Part shown: in pieces, positions 11,875 through 22,011 of the stretch
How the letters are laid out: each line of letters begins with the position of its first letter
How positions within the stretch are numbered: the stretch's first letter is position 1
Assembly (NCBI GenBank): GCA_037042915.1
Contig: CM073195.1
Span: 2,542,001-2,606,000 of the forward strand
DNA: 64,000 nt
Direction: 5' to 3'
Source of the DNA: Auricularia sp. M13
Lineage: Eukaryota; Basidiomycota; Agaricomycetes; Auriculariales; Auriculariaceae
Made by a program: the position numbers and the translations under genes
The notes under the pieces: model-generated
Told to the model about the DNA's origin: nothing
Database searches by the model: none
Seen by the model: the letters and a program-made list of their open reading frames with translations, nothing else

Positions 11875-12672
11875 CTAGGCGTCCATGGTGGCAGAGGAGA
11901 TCTTAGCGACGACCATGTCAAGAAAGGTCCTTGCCTGGTCCTCAGGCAGCGGTCCATTCGACTCTCCCAGACGCATTTCCTTGGCCAACTTGACAAGCTC
12001 CGTCTGCTCCGCGGTGATCTTGACCCGGGGCCTTTTTAGCAGCCATTGTGCTCCTTGCAGCTTCGAGCCCCAGACGGCATCGACGAACCATCTCCACGCC
12101 CGGCAGGCATTGAGTATGCCGTTAGGGTTCACTGGCTCGTGCGCGGCGAACCACAGCACGCAATCACGCAGACCATCGAGCACCCATACGCGATCGGGGG
12201 CAGCAAAGACGTGGGAAATGTCCTCGCCACCGTACAAAGTGCGGCCGAGCTCACGCGCACAGGCCAGGTCGATGAGAAACCAATGGCCTCCGCTGTCGGC
12301 GTCGGGCTCGAGCTGCACGAGGTCTGTCTCCCTTCCGGGGCCGGTGTTGAGATTGAGTGACCAGCTCGGGCGCGGCGAAGCAGTCTTCGCTGCGCTGAGA
12401 GTGTACAGCACGAACTCGAGGCATCGGGCTGGACATGGAAGATTCGCGTGGGAGAGACGCCCGGCGACGGTGAGGATGGAGTCCTGCGGGATGCCGTCAG
12501 ACACGATGGCCTGGACGTCGAGATCGCTGATTCCGGGCTGGTATGCGCCGTATGACGCGGAGCCCACGAGGAACACGCCCACGAGGTCGTCCTGAAACGT
12601 AGAGCGGAGGACACCCACGACAGCTGTGAGATACGCGCGCACTTCAGGAGGCAGAAACCGGTCTTCCATCAT
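11875..12672 (-). CDS. Aminoglycoside-type nucleotidyltransferase-like protein (aadA/ANT-like)
   Basis: Single-exon gene of 265 residues. The N-terminal half carries the nucleotidyltransferase signature GSASYGAYQPGISDLDVQ (about residues 37-54): a Gly-Ser loop followed by Ser-Asp-x-Asp, the metal-binding acids. The C-terminal half (WVLDGLRDCVLWFAAHEP, ILNACRAWRW, and a helical tail LVKLAKEMRLG) matches the alpha-helical domain found after this fold in bacterial AadA/ANT(3'')-type enzymes. Those enzymes transfer AMP to aminoglycosides. Fungal relatives exist but their natural substrate is unknown, so antibiotic modification should not be assumed. The lack of introns among intron-rich neighbours would fit acquisition from bacteria, although FOL3 next door is also intronless. 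Confidence 0.78.
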   Translation of the reverse strand: MMEDRFLPPEVRAYLTAVVGVLRSTFQDDLVGVFLVGSASYGAYQPGISDLDVQAIVSDGIPQDSILTVAGRLSHANLPCPARCLEFVLYTLSAAKTASPRPSWSLNLNTGPGRETDLVQLEPDADSGGHWFLIDLACARELGRTLYGGEDISHVFAAPDRVWVLDGLRDCVLWFAAHEPVNPNGILNACRAWRWFVDAVWGSKLQGAQWLLKRPRVKITAEQTELVKLAKEMRLGESNGPLPEDQARTFLDMVVAKISSATMDA

Positions 12673-13498
12673 GGCTGGAAGGTATGGCCAACGCCGGATG
12701 AATCATGGGCGCTGGGCGCATCTTCTCGGGCGCATTCGCGCTGGAGCACGCGCATTTGCACATGGACACCTTCACAGAACCACGGTTCACGATCAAGCAC
12801 AGTCGCGGAAAAATTTGAAGTGCACTGAGTATGCACGGGCAAGCAGCGGGGACCACATCAAGACACCGACAAGTCGTCGCTTGGTGATCGCTGTACTCAC
12901 TGTTATCATTGGCGCGGACTTCCACGGTCGTGTCTCGTGCGCGACTTGCTGGCACCTAACATGGCGTTCCGCCATGGTGCATACGTAGCACTGGGCGGCA
13001 TATTGTGGACGCATCTTGCAGGTACTGGAAGCGTTGTTGTTCGCAATTGGACGGGCGGCGGGGATAGAGAATTGAGGGGATGAGAGGCAGCCTCGGTGTC
13101 GGTTGAACATTGCAGCGATGACTGATAGTTATGATACAATTGCAGTAGTTGTATACCGCGCGAGGTGGACAAGAAAATGGTGTAAGGCGCGGGGGGACTT
13201 CCAAGACCATGAATGCATGTGAAAAGGTAAACTGCAACAGATGAATTGGCTACGTAAAACCCTACGAACAAGGATACAGGACGCACCGTAGACGGACCAG
13301 GGGAAAGCACTGTAAACTGATATGGAAAGGAGAGAGAGCAAAGTCAGAGGCGAGATAGCACGCACGCACGCACACACAAATGAATATGCCACAGAACACC
13401 GCAGTGACGCGGCCAACTACGCAACGCCCAACACCAAAACGAGGACGGAAAACGCACAACAGAAATGATAGCGGAACGTGACAGCAACATGGTGCGGG
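12673..13498. other. Intergenic with short CA-rich repeat
   Basis: About 825 bases between two minus-strand genes: the nucleotidyltransferase-like promoter and the FOL3 3' side. A small acgc/acac microsatellite lies at about 13361-13378. No coding frame was recognised. Confidence 0.45.
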
Positions 13499-14995
13499 CT
13501 ACTGCTTGGTGGGCTGATCCTTGAGTACCCGATACATGTCGGCGGCAAGGTACAAGCTGCCCGCGAGCACAGCGACCTTGGACCGCTCGCTGACCCAGCG
13601 AAGAGCGCGAGTAAGTTGTCGGCGAGGGTAATCGCCAGGATTGAGCGTTTCCCACTGTTCGGCAGTTTCGCCTCCCGAGTCTGCGCACCAGAGCGAACCC
13701 TCGTTGCCGACGAGTTTCCGTATGACCTGGGACAGATCCCGTGGAGCGACGGGCCGTACCCAGGGCATGCCGTCTACGGGAGAGAAGGGAACGATTGCAA
13801 CGTTGTCGCCGCGCCTCAGGAGTGGGGCCAGAGTCTCCTGCGGGTCCTTATCTGGCTGGTGCGACATGGAGAGGATGATGTACCGCCGTTCCGACAAGCG
13901 CAAGGAGTCCAGATAGGCATTAAGGGCTGCGCACCCGGCGCGATTGTGGGCGCCGTCAATGAGAAGTGTGAGATCTAATTGTAACATTGGATTGAGGTTA
14001 AGGTTGTGGTTTAGCCTATGAGCTCGGGGAGACACGGTCGGCGAGAGCGTCGGACATATCAGGTGGACCCAGTGCAGACGGCCGTACATGCGCGCCAGCT
14101 TGATGCCCGACACTATGGAGGCCTGGATGATGCGGTTTGCTATTGTTATGCGATACTGGGTCGTGCTGGCGTGCTGGAGCAGCGCGGTGACGATACCGAG
14201 CGCCGTCGCGAGGTTCTGGCGCTGATGGTCGCCTTGCATGGTCAGGACGGCCTTGACGCTCATTTGTGCCATGGGCTGCGTGACCTGGACCGGCTGGGGC
14301 GGCGGCGGCACGAACTTGGGCTGGAACGAAAACGGCGGCGGGCTCGGACCGTCGACCTGGTCGTCCCAGGGGCGCTTGTCGCAGGGCGATGCCGAGATCA
14401 TGTCGGACTTGGCGGCGTCGAGCACCTCCTTAATGGCGGCCTTGACGGAGCCGGTGATAGACTCGCCGACGATGCAGACTTTCTTTGGGCGGGCGATGCC
14501 GGCCTTTTCTCGCGCAATCTGCTCGAGCGTGTGGCCGAGCCAGGCCTGGTGGTCGAGCTCGATGGCAGTGATGGCGGAGAGCACGATGCAGTCGTCTGGG
14601 AGGGCGTTCGTGGCGTCGAGGCGGCCGCCCATGCCGACCTCGAAGATGGCGACGTCGACGCGGACGTGCTCGAAGATCTGCATGGCGACGGCGGTGAGGA
14701 TCTCGAAGTTGGAGGCGTGTATGTCGTGCTCGTCGTTGACGCGCTCGACCCGGTCGCGGACCTCGCGGTAGAAGGTCTCTGAGACGGGTGCGCCGTTGAG
14801 GGAGATGCAGTCCCACTCGTTGAGCAGGTGCGGGCTGTTGAACCGGCCGGACGTGATGTTGCTCGCGACGAAGATGGACGAGAGAATGGCCGTCGTCGAG
14901 CCCTTGCCGTTCGTGCCAGCGACGTGGATCGTGGGCCGCGCGTACGGCGGTAGCAGACCTATCAGCCGCTTTATGCGCGACAGCGTGAGCTCCAT
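13499..14995 (-). CDS. FOL3: Dihydrofolate synthase / folylpolyglutamate synthase family
   Basis: Mur-ligase-fold enzyme that adds glutamate to dihydropteroate, an essential step of folate synthesis. Single exon, 498 residues, start MELTLSRIKRLIGLLP. The ATP-binding loop GTNGKGSTT is at residues 27-35, followed by SGRFNSPHLLNEWDCI, EVGMGGRLDATN, ELDHQAWLGHTLEQIAREKAGI and the C-terminal DGAHN motif. A proline-rich insertion of about 25 residues (around 218-245) separates the two domains. The lack of a targeting sequence and the overall motif order favour cytosolic dihydrofolate synthase (FOL3) over mitochondrial MET7-type folylpolyglutamate synthase. No frame break was seen. It is followed upstream by DPH4 in the same orientation with about 240 bases between them. 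Confidence 0.9.
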   Translation of the reverse strand: MELTLSRIKRLIGLLPPYARPTIHVAGTNGKGSTTAILSSIFVASNITSGRFNSPHLLNEWDCISLNGAPVSETFYREVRDRVERVNDEHDIHASNFEILTAVAMQIFEHVRVDVAIFEVGMGGRLDATNALPDDCIVLSAITAIELDHQAWLGHTLEQIAREKAGIARPKKVCIVGESITGSVKAAIKEVLDAAKSDMISASPCDKRPWDDQVDGPSPPPFSFQPKFVPPPPQPVQVTQPMAQMSVKAVLTMQGDHQRQNLATALGIVTALLQHASTTQYRITIANRIIQASIVSGIKLARMYGRLHWVHLICPTLSPTVSPRAHRLNHNLNLNPMLQLDLTLLIDGAHNRAGCAALNAYLDSLRLSERRYIILSMSHQPDKDPQETLAPLLRRGDNVAIVPFSPVDGMPWVRPVAPRDLSQVIRKLVGNEGSLWCADSGGETAEQWETLNPGDYPRRQLTRALRWVSERSKVAVLAGSLYLAADMYRVLKDQPTKQ

Positions 14996-15238
14996 CTACC
15001 AGCAACCTGACGGTCAGCAACGGCCAGCACGCGCCCAGCAACGAGCAGCAGCACGCACCTCGGCCAGGCGTGAACGGGAACGGGAACCGTAAGGGTATAC
15101 CGGAGCTCGAGCAGGGTATTGCGCGCGCGGAGTTGAACGGGCCTCCTCCTCGAGGCCCCGACCGGCGACGACCGAAGGCCCCGCTGTTTATCCTGGGATA
15201 CTTCGGAACCCGCCATTGCACGTCTGATCCTACTTAAA

Positions 15239-15752
15239 TCACGTCCCAGCCTCGTCAGCCAGCTCGTAGCCCACCCAGACCACCTCCGAGCACCCCTCGC
15301 AGCCCACCAGGTGCACCCCCGCCTCCATCTCCGTCTCCCGCAGCACGTACGCCCGCCCACAGCGGCACGGGAACCGCCAGACCCCGTCTTCGCCCTCGTC
15401 CCACTCGTCCAGCGACACGATCTCTGCCGGCCGCTGCCCCCCGCTCCTCTGCGCTGCCTCCGCATCGTACTGTCTGCGTTTCTCCGCCGACGACAGCGTC
15501 TCGTATGCCCGCTTCAGCAGCGCAAAGTCCAGCTTCTCCCCAGACTTGCTCTTGTCCGGATGGTGCTGCAGCAGCATGCGATGATACGCCGCCTTGATCT
15601 GTGCGCCAGACGCATCGCGATCGACGCCCAGCAGCGCGTAGTAGTCCGTCTCTGTCTGATCAGCCAGAGCTCTCGTGTGGCGCGGAGGATGGTGTTGAGT
15701 CGCGGTCAAGTCCGGCCCGACCAGTCCGCACCTGCAGCTCAGCCAGATGCAT
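15239..15752 (-). CDS. DPH4: Diphthamide biosynthesis J-protein (DPH4/DNAJC24-like)
   Basis: Short J-domain protein with a CSL zinc finger that acts in the electron-transfer and chaperone step of diphthamide synthesis on elongation factor 2. The J domain begins TETDYYALLGVDRDASG and has the HPD motif in LLQHHPDKSKSGEK, followed by LLKRAYETLSSAEKRRQYD. The C-terminal finger has CRCGRAYVL and VGCEGCSEVVWVGYE, giving four cysteines as in CSL zinc fingers. I propose a 21-nt first exon (15732-15752, MHLAELQ) joined in phase to 15239-15655 across a 76-nt intron, giving 145 residues, a normal size for the family. A longer open frame up to 15850 without this intron gives an N-terminus unlike the family. 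The start is the weak point. Confidence 0.75.
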
Positions 15753-16544
15753 CTCGCTCTCTCCGTGTCTGCACTGCCAATACAGACAGTGGTATCAAGG
15801 TGCCTCGATTGGACCTTTCCCGAGACCTCCTTGCGTCCTCTGTCAGTCAACTCGCTCCACGCTTTTTCGACACTTCAGAAAATGACCACTGGTGACCTGC
15901 CCGACCCTTGTTCTGCTGGCGTCAATGCTCAGACCTAACCCCTTGTGACTTGCTTTGGGGTTTGTTACCCACCAATGCCGCTGGGCTCGTTACCCGACTG
16001 GATTCGGGGGACTACAATCCCTTTCGTTATTGATCGACCAGGATCACTTGCACCTACGCGCGCGCCAGAGACTCCACGCAGCCACCGCAGCCACTCGGGA
16101 TCTGCATTGACCAGGTTTCGTACTCTCCCAAACACATACAAAATCTCTTCGGGCAAGAGGACTGTCCAGTCTGCTCATGTAGATCGTCAAAGGTCACAGG
16201 CTCTAGTTGACAGGGGACTCATCAACCGGCTCTCACATGATGCTGTTACTCTGTCTGTTAGCCACGCTTTCATGGGCCTATTGCGCGCTGTTCGGACACT
16301 GACATCTTGATTGAGTGTCCTCTATCTGATGATGACTGGTGGCCTGCCAGTGAGTCAGCGACGCACAAGTTCAATCAAGGGAGTTCGCACAATCTGGACC
16401 ACTAGGCTATGCGGCGGGAGGCTGAGCGACGTCCCCGATTGCGTAACTGCTATTTCACGAATAAAGCCACACAACGATGACTTGAGCGGCGAAGGTCTTT
16501 ATCGATTGCAATACTCTAGGGCATATGTAGCAGTGTACAATAGT
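15753..16544. other. Intergenic, no supported gene
   Basis: About 790 bases. A short minus-strand frame (15965-16156) starts with a peptide that vaguely recalls an F-box (PEEILYVFGRVRNLV), but it has no supporting context and was not called. Confidence 0.35.
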
Positions 16545-17932
16545 CTACACGCCATACATGTGCGCCGCGTTGGCCGCCGAAGCGCGCAGAACGGCGTCGG
16601 TCGTGAGCGTTTTGCTCGTCTTTGACAACGTTGCTCACGAACTCAGCCGTCCAGGGAATCATCCCCGGGTGGCAGAGCGGCAGGCGTGCGTTGTTGCCGC
16701 CGTTCTTCCCCTTAAGCTCCGGAAGCGAGTCGTAGATGTTCGAGGGCGTCATGTACGGCGCGTCGGTCTCCAGGAGAATACGAAGGGGCTTGTCAAACGT
16801 GCTGCCCCGCTTTGCGAGGCGCCGTAGGATGTCGGATGTGTTGAGATTGGTGGTATATGTCACGACGCCTTGAGAAATGTCCGGGATCTCTCAGTGACAG
16901 CGATGAAGGGAGGGTGTCAGCTTGCCTGTTATGCCGATGTACAGGTTGGGGAAGTGGTCGAGCAATCGCTCAGCAAAGTCGGCTGAGTCGGTGAAACAGT
17001 GGATATGGATCTATGTGTTCGTGAAGGTTTGAGTGTGGATCATCGAGCGAATACAGGGATGACGGACCTTGTGATCTTTGGGCACCACCTCCTTGAGGAT
17101 GCGTTCGGTGTCCTCCTCTGCTTCTCGGGTGTGTATTGTGAGCGGCTTTCCCAGCGCAACCGCGTGTTTGAGCTGTCTTCTAAAGACATCTTGTTGCACG
17201 CTGTGCTCCGAAAAAGAGTAATGATAATCCAGTCTGGGGGAGGGATGTAAGTCGTGATCAGCGAACAATATGGCAGCCGTGACATACCCCATTTCGCCCC
17301 AGCTAACACAACGAGGATGCTCCATGGCCTCGATTCTGAAGGCAATTCCGATTGATGAGAGGGCATGGACAACGTTGGGACGAAGACTGACATCTCAGCC
17401 TCGATCTCGTCGGTGTAATGCTTTGCTTCATGACTTTGGAGACCGTTATTGAGTAAATGAACGCCGGAACACGACCGATTCCTTACGGATGAACACCTTC
17501 GACGAAGGTTGAGCGGAGTACCATGAGCTCGAAGCCGCACGCACCCATCGCGAAATAATATTCGCACCCTCCCCATGCGGCCTTCTTGGGATGGCCGTCA
17601 ACAGCAGAGTCGGCGATTTCGCGCCAGTCTCGCCACGAAGCCGGCTCGCACCAGACGTCGACCATGGAAGTCACACTGTGTCGTTTCGAGCGTTGCTTTG
17701 TCGCGTCCGCATCGTTCGCAGGCGGATTGCACGTCATACGGACAAAGTCCCATACTGTCTCGCACGCGCCCTCCTTGTATTTGGAGCGATACCAGCTAAA
17801 GGTGGACAGCAGATGCGTGTGGGTGTCGACGACGGGAGGCAGCTGCTGGCCGTTCGCGACGGCAAGCGCTGCGGCGTGCGCGGGGAGCGAGAGGACGTCT
17901 TCCGGGATGGGTTGGGACTTTTTCTTGGCCAT
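16545..17932 (-). CDS. TatD-family metal-dependent hydrolase (Scn1/Cut9-interacting-like)
   Basis: Amidohydrolase-fold metalloenzyme of the TatD group, which includes 3'-5' DNases and S. pombe Scn1. Exon 1 has the metal-binding VVDTHTHLLSTF. Later exons give SWGEMGLDYHYSFS (split by an intron), RQLKHAVALGKPLTIHTREAEEDT, an exon with IHCFTDSADFAERLL, and RILLETDAPYMTP. The last segment DAVLRASAANAAHMYGV ends at the stop at 16545-16547. That tail is in a different frame from the preceding PWTAEFVSNVVKDEQN, with a one-base change near 16600 and no intron to explain it. Start MAKKKSQPIPED at 17932 is preferred. An in-frame ATG at 18049 would add a 39-residue Arg-rich leader that could be a mitochondrial presequence. 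The physiological substrate is unknown. Confidence 0.75.
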
Positions 17933-18578
17933 TTGGATGAAATGCGGGCGTGGCAGGTATTTGGAGCTTGCAGCTGTCGCGCAACCACGAGTGCAGGTTC
18001 GAAGTGGCACAAGCGCGCGCGGACAAGCCAGCATTGGGCGGAGCTGCATGAGTCCGGGCCGGTGCGCTCTCTCTCTTCCGCCAACGCTCAGCTGGCAGAC
18101 CGCACCATGGCCGTCTATGACGACCAGGCATCATGGCTCTCGGGTTATGGAACTGGCTGCACAGTCCTGAGCTACTCGGTTCCGTGCATTGTGCCTTCTT
18201 GGTCAGTAGCAGTGCGAGCGAACGCATCATCGTGCATCCATTCGCGTGCGCGTTACCGATAATGGCTATCTGTTCCGTCCTATGTCGTCGCTGCCTTCGC
18301 TATGATGCAAGGACCCTGACCCAGCTCACGCTCCCGCGCGGCATGCATGGTCCTGCTCGCTGGCTTGCATACAACTCTGCTTAGCCTTCAACCCCCACAC
18401 TTCTCCCAGCTCTGCCGGATTCTGTCGTTGGCGCACAATAGAACACGGTTGCTGGTGTGGCTGCAGACTTGCATAGCCTTTCTCGCACGCCGTCATCGCC
18501 GCGCGTGCATCATCACTCGATTGGTTTGCTGAACTCTAATCCAGCCGCTGTGTCTCGAGTCCAATGTCTATGGCTGTA
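17933..18578. other. Intergenic / possible 5' leader of the TatD gene
   Basis: About 650 bases upstream of the TatD-family gene. The first 117 may be coding if the upstream ATG is used. The rest shows pyrimidine-rich stretches and no gene. Confidence 0.4.
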
Positions 18579-19010
18579 TTATTCGGGCAGAAGACAGCGA
18601 ACTCTGGCAGGTAGCAACACGACTTCGACTTCAGAAGGGTAGGCATAGACCAGTCTTGCTTCTGGGCTATTGGTTAGAGGCTGCAGGCCGTGAGGCGTTG
18701 CTTGAGGAAAAAAACTGCTCACCGGAGGCGTACATCGCAGAAAGGCGACGCGATCAGACGGCCCTCCTGTAGTAGGCCTGCGCTGTGTCAGTCGCCGTTG
18801 GCAACATCTTTGAACTGCACACACCGAGGGAGACGGCTTGGACCTGGCGACGGGGGTGCCGGGAACGCGCATCTTGATGACTGGCGCCGGGTTCCAGTCA
18901 AGGCCGCCGCGACGCATAGGGCGCGCAGCCTCGGCGTCGGGACCAGCAATGGGCATGGCTGCAGCAAGCAGCGGCAGAAGGGCGAAAAGAGCGACGGCGG
19001 TGAACTTCAT
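18579..19010 (-). CDS. Small secreted protein (105 residues predicted)
   Basis: Starts MKFTAVALFALLPLLAAAMP, a clear signal peptide with a hydrophobic core and likely cleavage near residue 19-22. Three exons join in phase: 18825-19010, 18723-18766 and 18579-18666. The first intron ends CTGACACAG...CTACTACAG and the second begins GTGAGC. After cleavage the mature chain carries an Arg-rich stretch (RPMRRGGLDWNPAPV) and only two cysteines, so it is not a typical cysteine-rich effector. A TATA-like GATATAAG lies about 75 bases upstream on the minus strand (near 19088). I do not recognise the family. The signal peptide is convincing; the splice model is inferred. Confidence 0.5.
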   Translation of the reverse strand: MKFTAVALFALLPLLAAAMPIAGPDAEAARPMRRGGLDWNPAPVIKMRVPGTPVARSKPSPSVCAVQRCCQRRLTQRRPTTGGPSDRVAFLRCTPPVSSFFPQATPHGLQPLTNSPEARLVYAYPSEVEVVLLPARVRCLLPE

Positions 19011-22000
19011 AGCGTCGCACAGACGGCTGTTCTGGTTGGTGTCTCTGCTGGGGAGGGACACCGCTTCAGCATCAGGTTTGCCGACGGTCTTATATCGCGC
19101 ATTGGCACAAGGCTGGGTTTGTGACAGTTGTTGACCGGAGCTGTCCTTGACGCGCGGTTCAGGACAAGAAGTTTTTTTCCTGGTCTGCTATAGCGCGGCT
19201 TGTATGGATTGCCTCTTTTAGCGTGGTGGAAGAACAGGACGGGCTCGCATTCGATCGGTGAAGCACTCCTCGACCGACGACTATCCTCCGCTTTGCTTCG
19301 GGCTGCATCCGGCCTTCCTGCTCACCAATTCGAACCCGCACAGTTATCTCGCAAACTGGCATATCACGTCACTCTGGGTGCTTACCTTCTCGACCAATGA
19401 CTATGATGGCCGAGCTATACGCGGGACCCACTACTGTTGGGCGGCGCCAGTGCCCGTGCGCGCCTCTTATCGTATCGGACCCTTCGCGGGGCACGGACGC
19501 TAGGACATTGTGGGCATGACCGTTTGCTGCGCCGACATGCCAATGGTTGACGGCATCTCCATGCTGCATCGCCCGAACAGTGCAACGGCCGCGTACAGGT
19601 CATACAACCAGGTCAGACTTCAAACCTCTCTCGGATGGAGAACCCCGGCGATCTGCACGAAGGGATCGGGAGTGGTTGTTTTAGCGCCCTGTCCTTCGTT
19701 CTGCAGGTTTGATGTCCCCCCTCTTGTGGGCGCTGTGTTTCGAAGCACGCTCCCGCCGTCGTTGATGCGTTGATGCGGCGGCAGGGTCGCTCAACAGCTT
19801 ATATCTTTGCCACCTACGCATCGCGAAGATTTTCCTGCCTGGGCCTGCGATGCAGGCTGCTTCTCGCAGGTGATACGGAGGTGTCCTGTGGATTCGTAAA
19901 CTAAGCAAACCGCCGATCTGTCATATTACCAGGATGTAAAGCGGGAATGGAAGATGAACCCTGCGTGCGGTGCTCTAGGCTGGTGGAGGCCTTTGGCCTG
20001 GTACACCTACACAGGTACGGTCGGTGGGAATTTCCTGAAAATCTGCCAGTTCCAAGCGACGGGCGCAGCAAACTGTCAGACAATTTGACCGCAAATAGGA
20101 CTGGCATGGCGCGCAACTATCAGGATAAACAACAGATTGCATACATATTTTTGCGATGAGACTGATTAAGCGATCCGTTTCGAGTTGGCCTCCCCGCAAG
20201 TCTGTCATCGCGGACGACCGGACAGGTCTGCCATCCAACTTCAGGTTCTCTCGCCGGCTTGCCCGCGGCGTCCCGCTATGAGAACTCGCTTGGCAAGTCA
20301 GTTGCGCGTTATCAGATTCAGTGGCGTGCTTGTGTGGCTTCGGGCTTCAGCGCTGGGCCACCAGTGGCGTTTCTGCGTGTCAACGACGATATCCCAGATT
20401 CTCAGCGCAGATCAAATCCCCCCCCAACAGCTAAAGTGCAGGGTTACGGTGCAGAGTGTAAGGCACAGCTCCCGATATCGCATTCGCGGGCCGCCTCGCC
20501 TGTTTTCCCTACGCAGCAGCATGCGAGACCCTTTCGGCCTCAGGGCCCTAAGGGCGTATACCGCGCAGCAGGCGAGAGCAGCCAATAATGAGCTGCAGAC
20601 CAGACGCTTGTGTGACGTTGCACGGTGAGTGAATGCAACACCGTACGTCGAAAGCGTTGCGCGCACGACGGGGCGCTGACCCGCTTCTCAACTCCCGCTA
20701 CTGCGTCCAAAGAGGAATGGACGTTTGTCGATCATTCGGACATACTGAAGATGATTATAGGTACCATATATGCAACCCTGTCGGTCTCGCTGGCTCTAAA
20801 AGTGGAAACAGACGACCGCAAATGCTTTGATAATATCCGAAGTGATTCTGTGGATATCATGCGACTCTCATCTGAGGGCGGCGACATGACGGTAGTTCCT
20901 TTCCCCAATGGAGCCCAGTCGCAGGAAAGAACGTGCAAATCTCAATATGCATATTAAGCAGCAATCAAGGACCCTGTAAATGAAGCGCGTTATCCTCATG
21001 TTGCCACTTCGGGGCTATCCTCCGCGAGTTTTCCTGAGAAAACAATTTGCGTCCCCGACGAATGTCCATGTTTTATCCAAACGCATCTGGAAGTCGATAG
21101 CAACGCAGGAGCCCTGCCCGATCTTGAAGTTTGCTGACACGTTCGGCGGCTGCGGCGAGCGAGGCCTGAGGATCGCGGGTGCCACCCAGTCTTCAACAGG
21201 AGTACATTCAGCTCGATTCACGGCGGCCGTCGTGGGGCCCCACCTCAAGCAATGACCACACGCAGCAACTGTGTGAATGGGCGGCAGGAAGTGCTGAACG
21301 CCGAGAATAGAGTCCTCTGCTTTCCCGCGTCCAGCAGCAGCTAATGCTAGCACCGTCCGATTCGACAGCTCTCAGGGCGTACGCGCCGCTCCCGAGCTAT
21401 TTTTCACAGCTCTCACTCTCACATGACCATGTGGGTGTTAGAGCTACCCCACAGCGGGCGAGACAGGGCATATGGAATTGTGTGGCCCTCCGGCTGCCAG
21501 ACAGCAGCTTGCCTGGCTTATTCGCGTGCGTGAGATTCATCAACCATGTTACAGGTGCTTTCACACGTGTAAAAGGGGTTTAGACGTCCTGAAAGAGCCA
21601 TGGGCGTCGTAAGCCCTTGACTGAGTGACTTCGACGCTATCGTAGCGCAAGATTCACGATAGACGATTGACACCGAGCATAACTCCGCGTGACAGTGAAA
21701 CGGACGTTGTACCTTTCGAGCTGCCGACCAGAGACCCCCGTTGAAGTGGAAGCGGTGCAATCCCCAGGCTCCACTTTCGCAAGTGGTTTCGTGTCAGATC
21801 GCCTTCGCCCCGCCCCGGCCCAGACGCCAACCAGCAGCTCGCAATTCGTTCAGCCAAGGGGATAGAATGAATTGGGACCTCTAAGAATATATACGTGGGA
21901 CGAGTCCAGTCGATGCGCAGAGTAGAAAGATCAACAATGCAAGAAAGCCAGGCAGCGCAAGCGTGTACCGCAGCCAAGGTCGGACCATGCGAGCACAAAT

Positions 22001-22011
22001 GTCGACCTGAA
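19011..22011. other. Three-kilobase stretch without a recognisable gene
   Basis: Many short overlapping open frames occur on both strands, none with family resemblance, signal peptide or consistent splice structure. Base composition is mixed and there is a run of eight or nine C near 20419. It may contain promoters, non-coding RNA, fast-evolving small genes or old decayed DNA; the sequence alone does not say. Confidence 0.4.

Noticed and set aside
14018-14782. 254-codon plus-strand frame inside FOL3
   Set aside because: Shadow frame opposite a strongly conserved enzyme; biased Gly/Asp/Val composition is what the complement of GC-rich codons produces.
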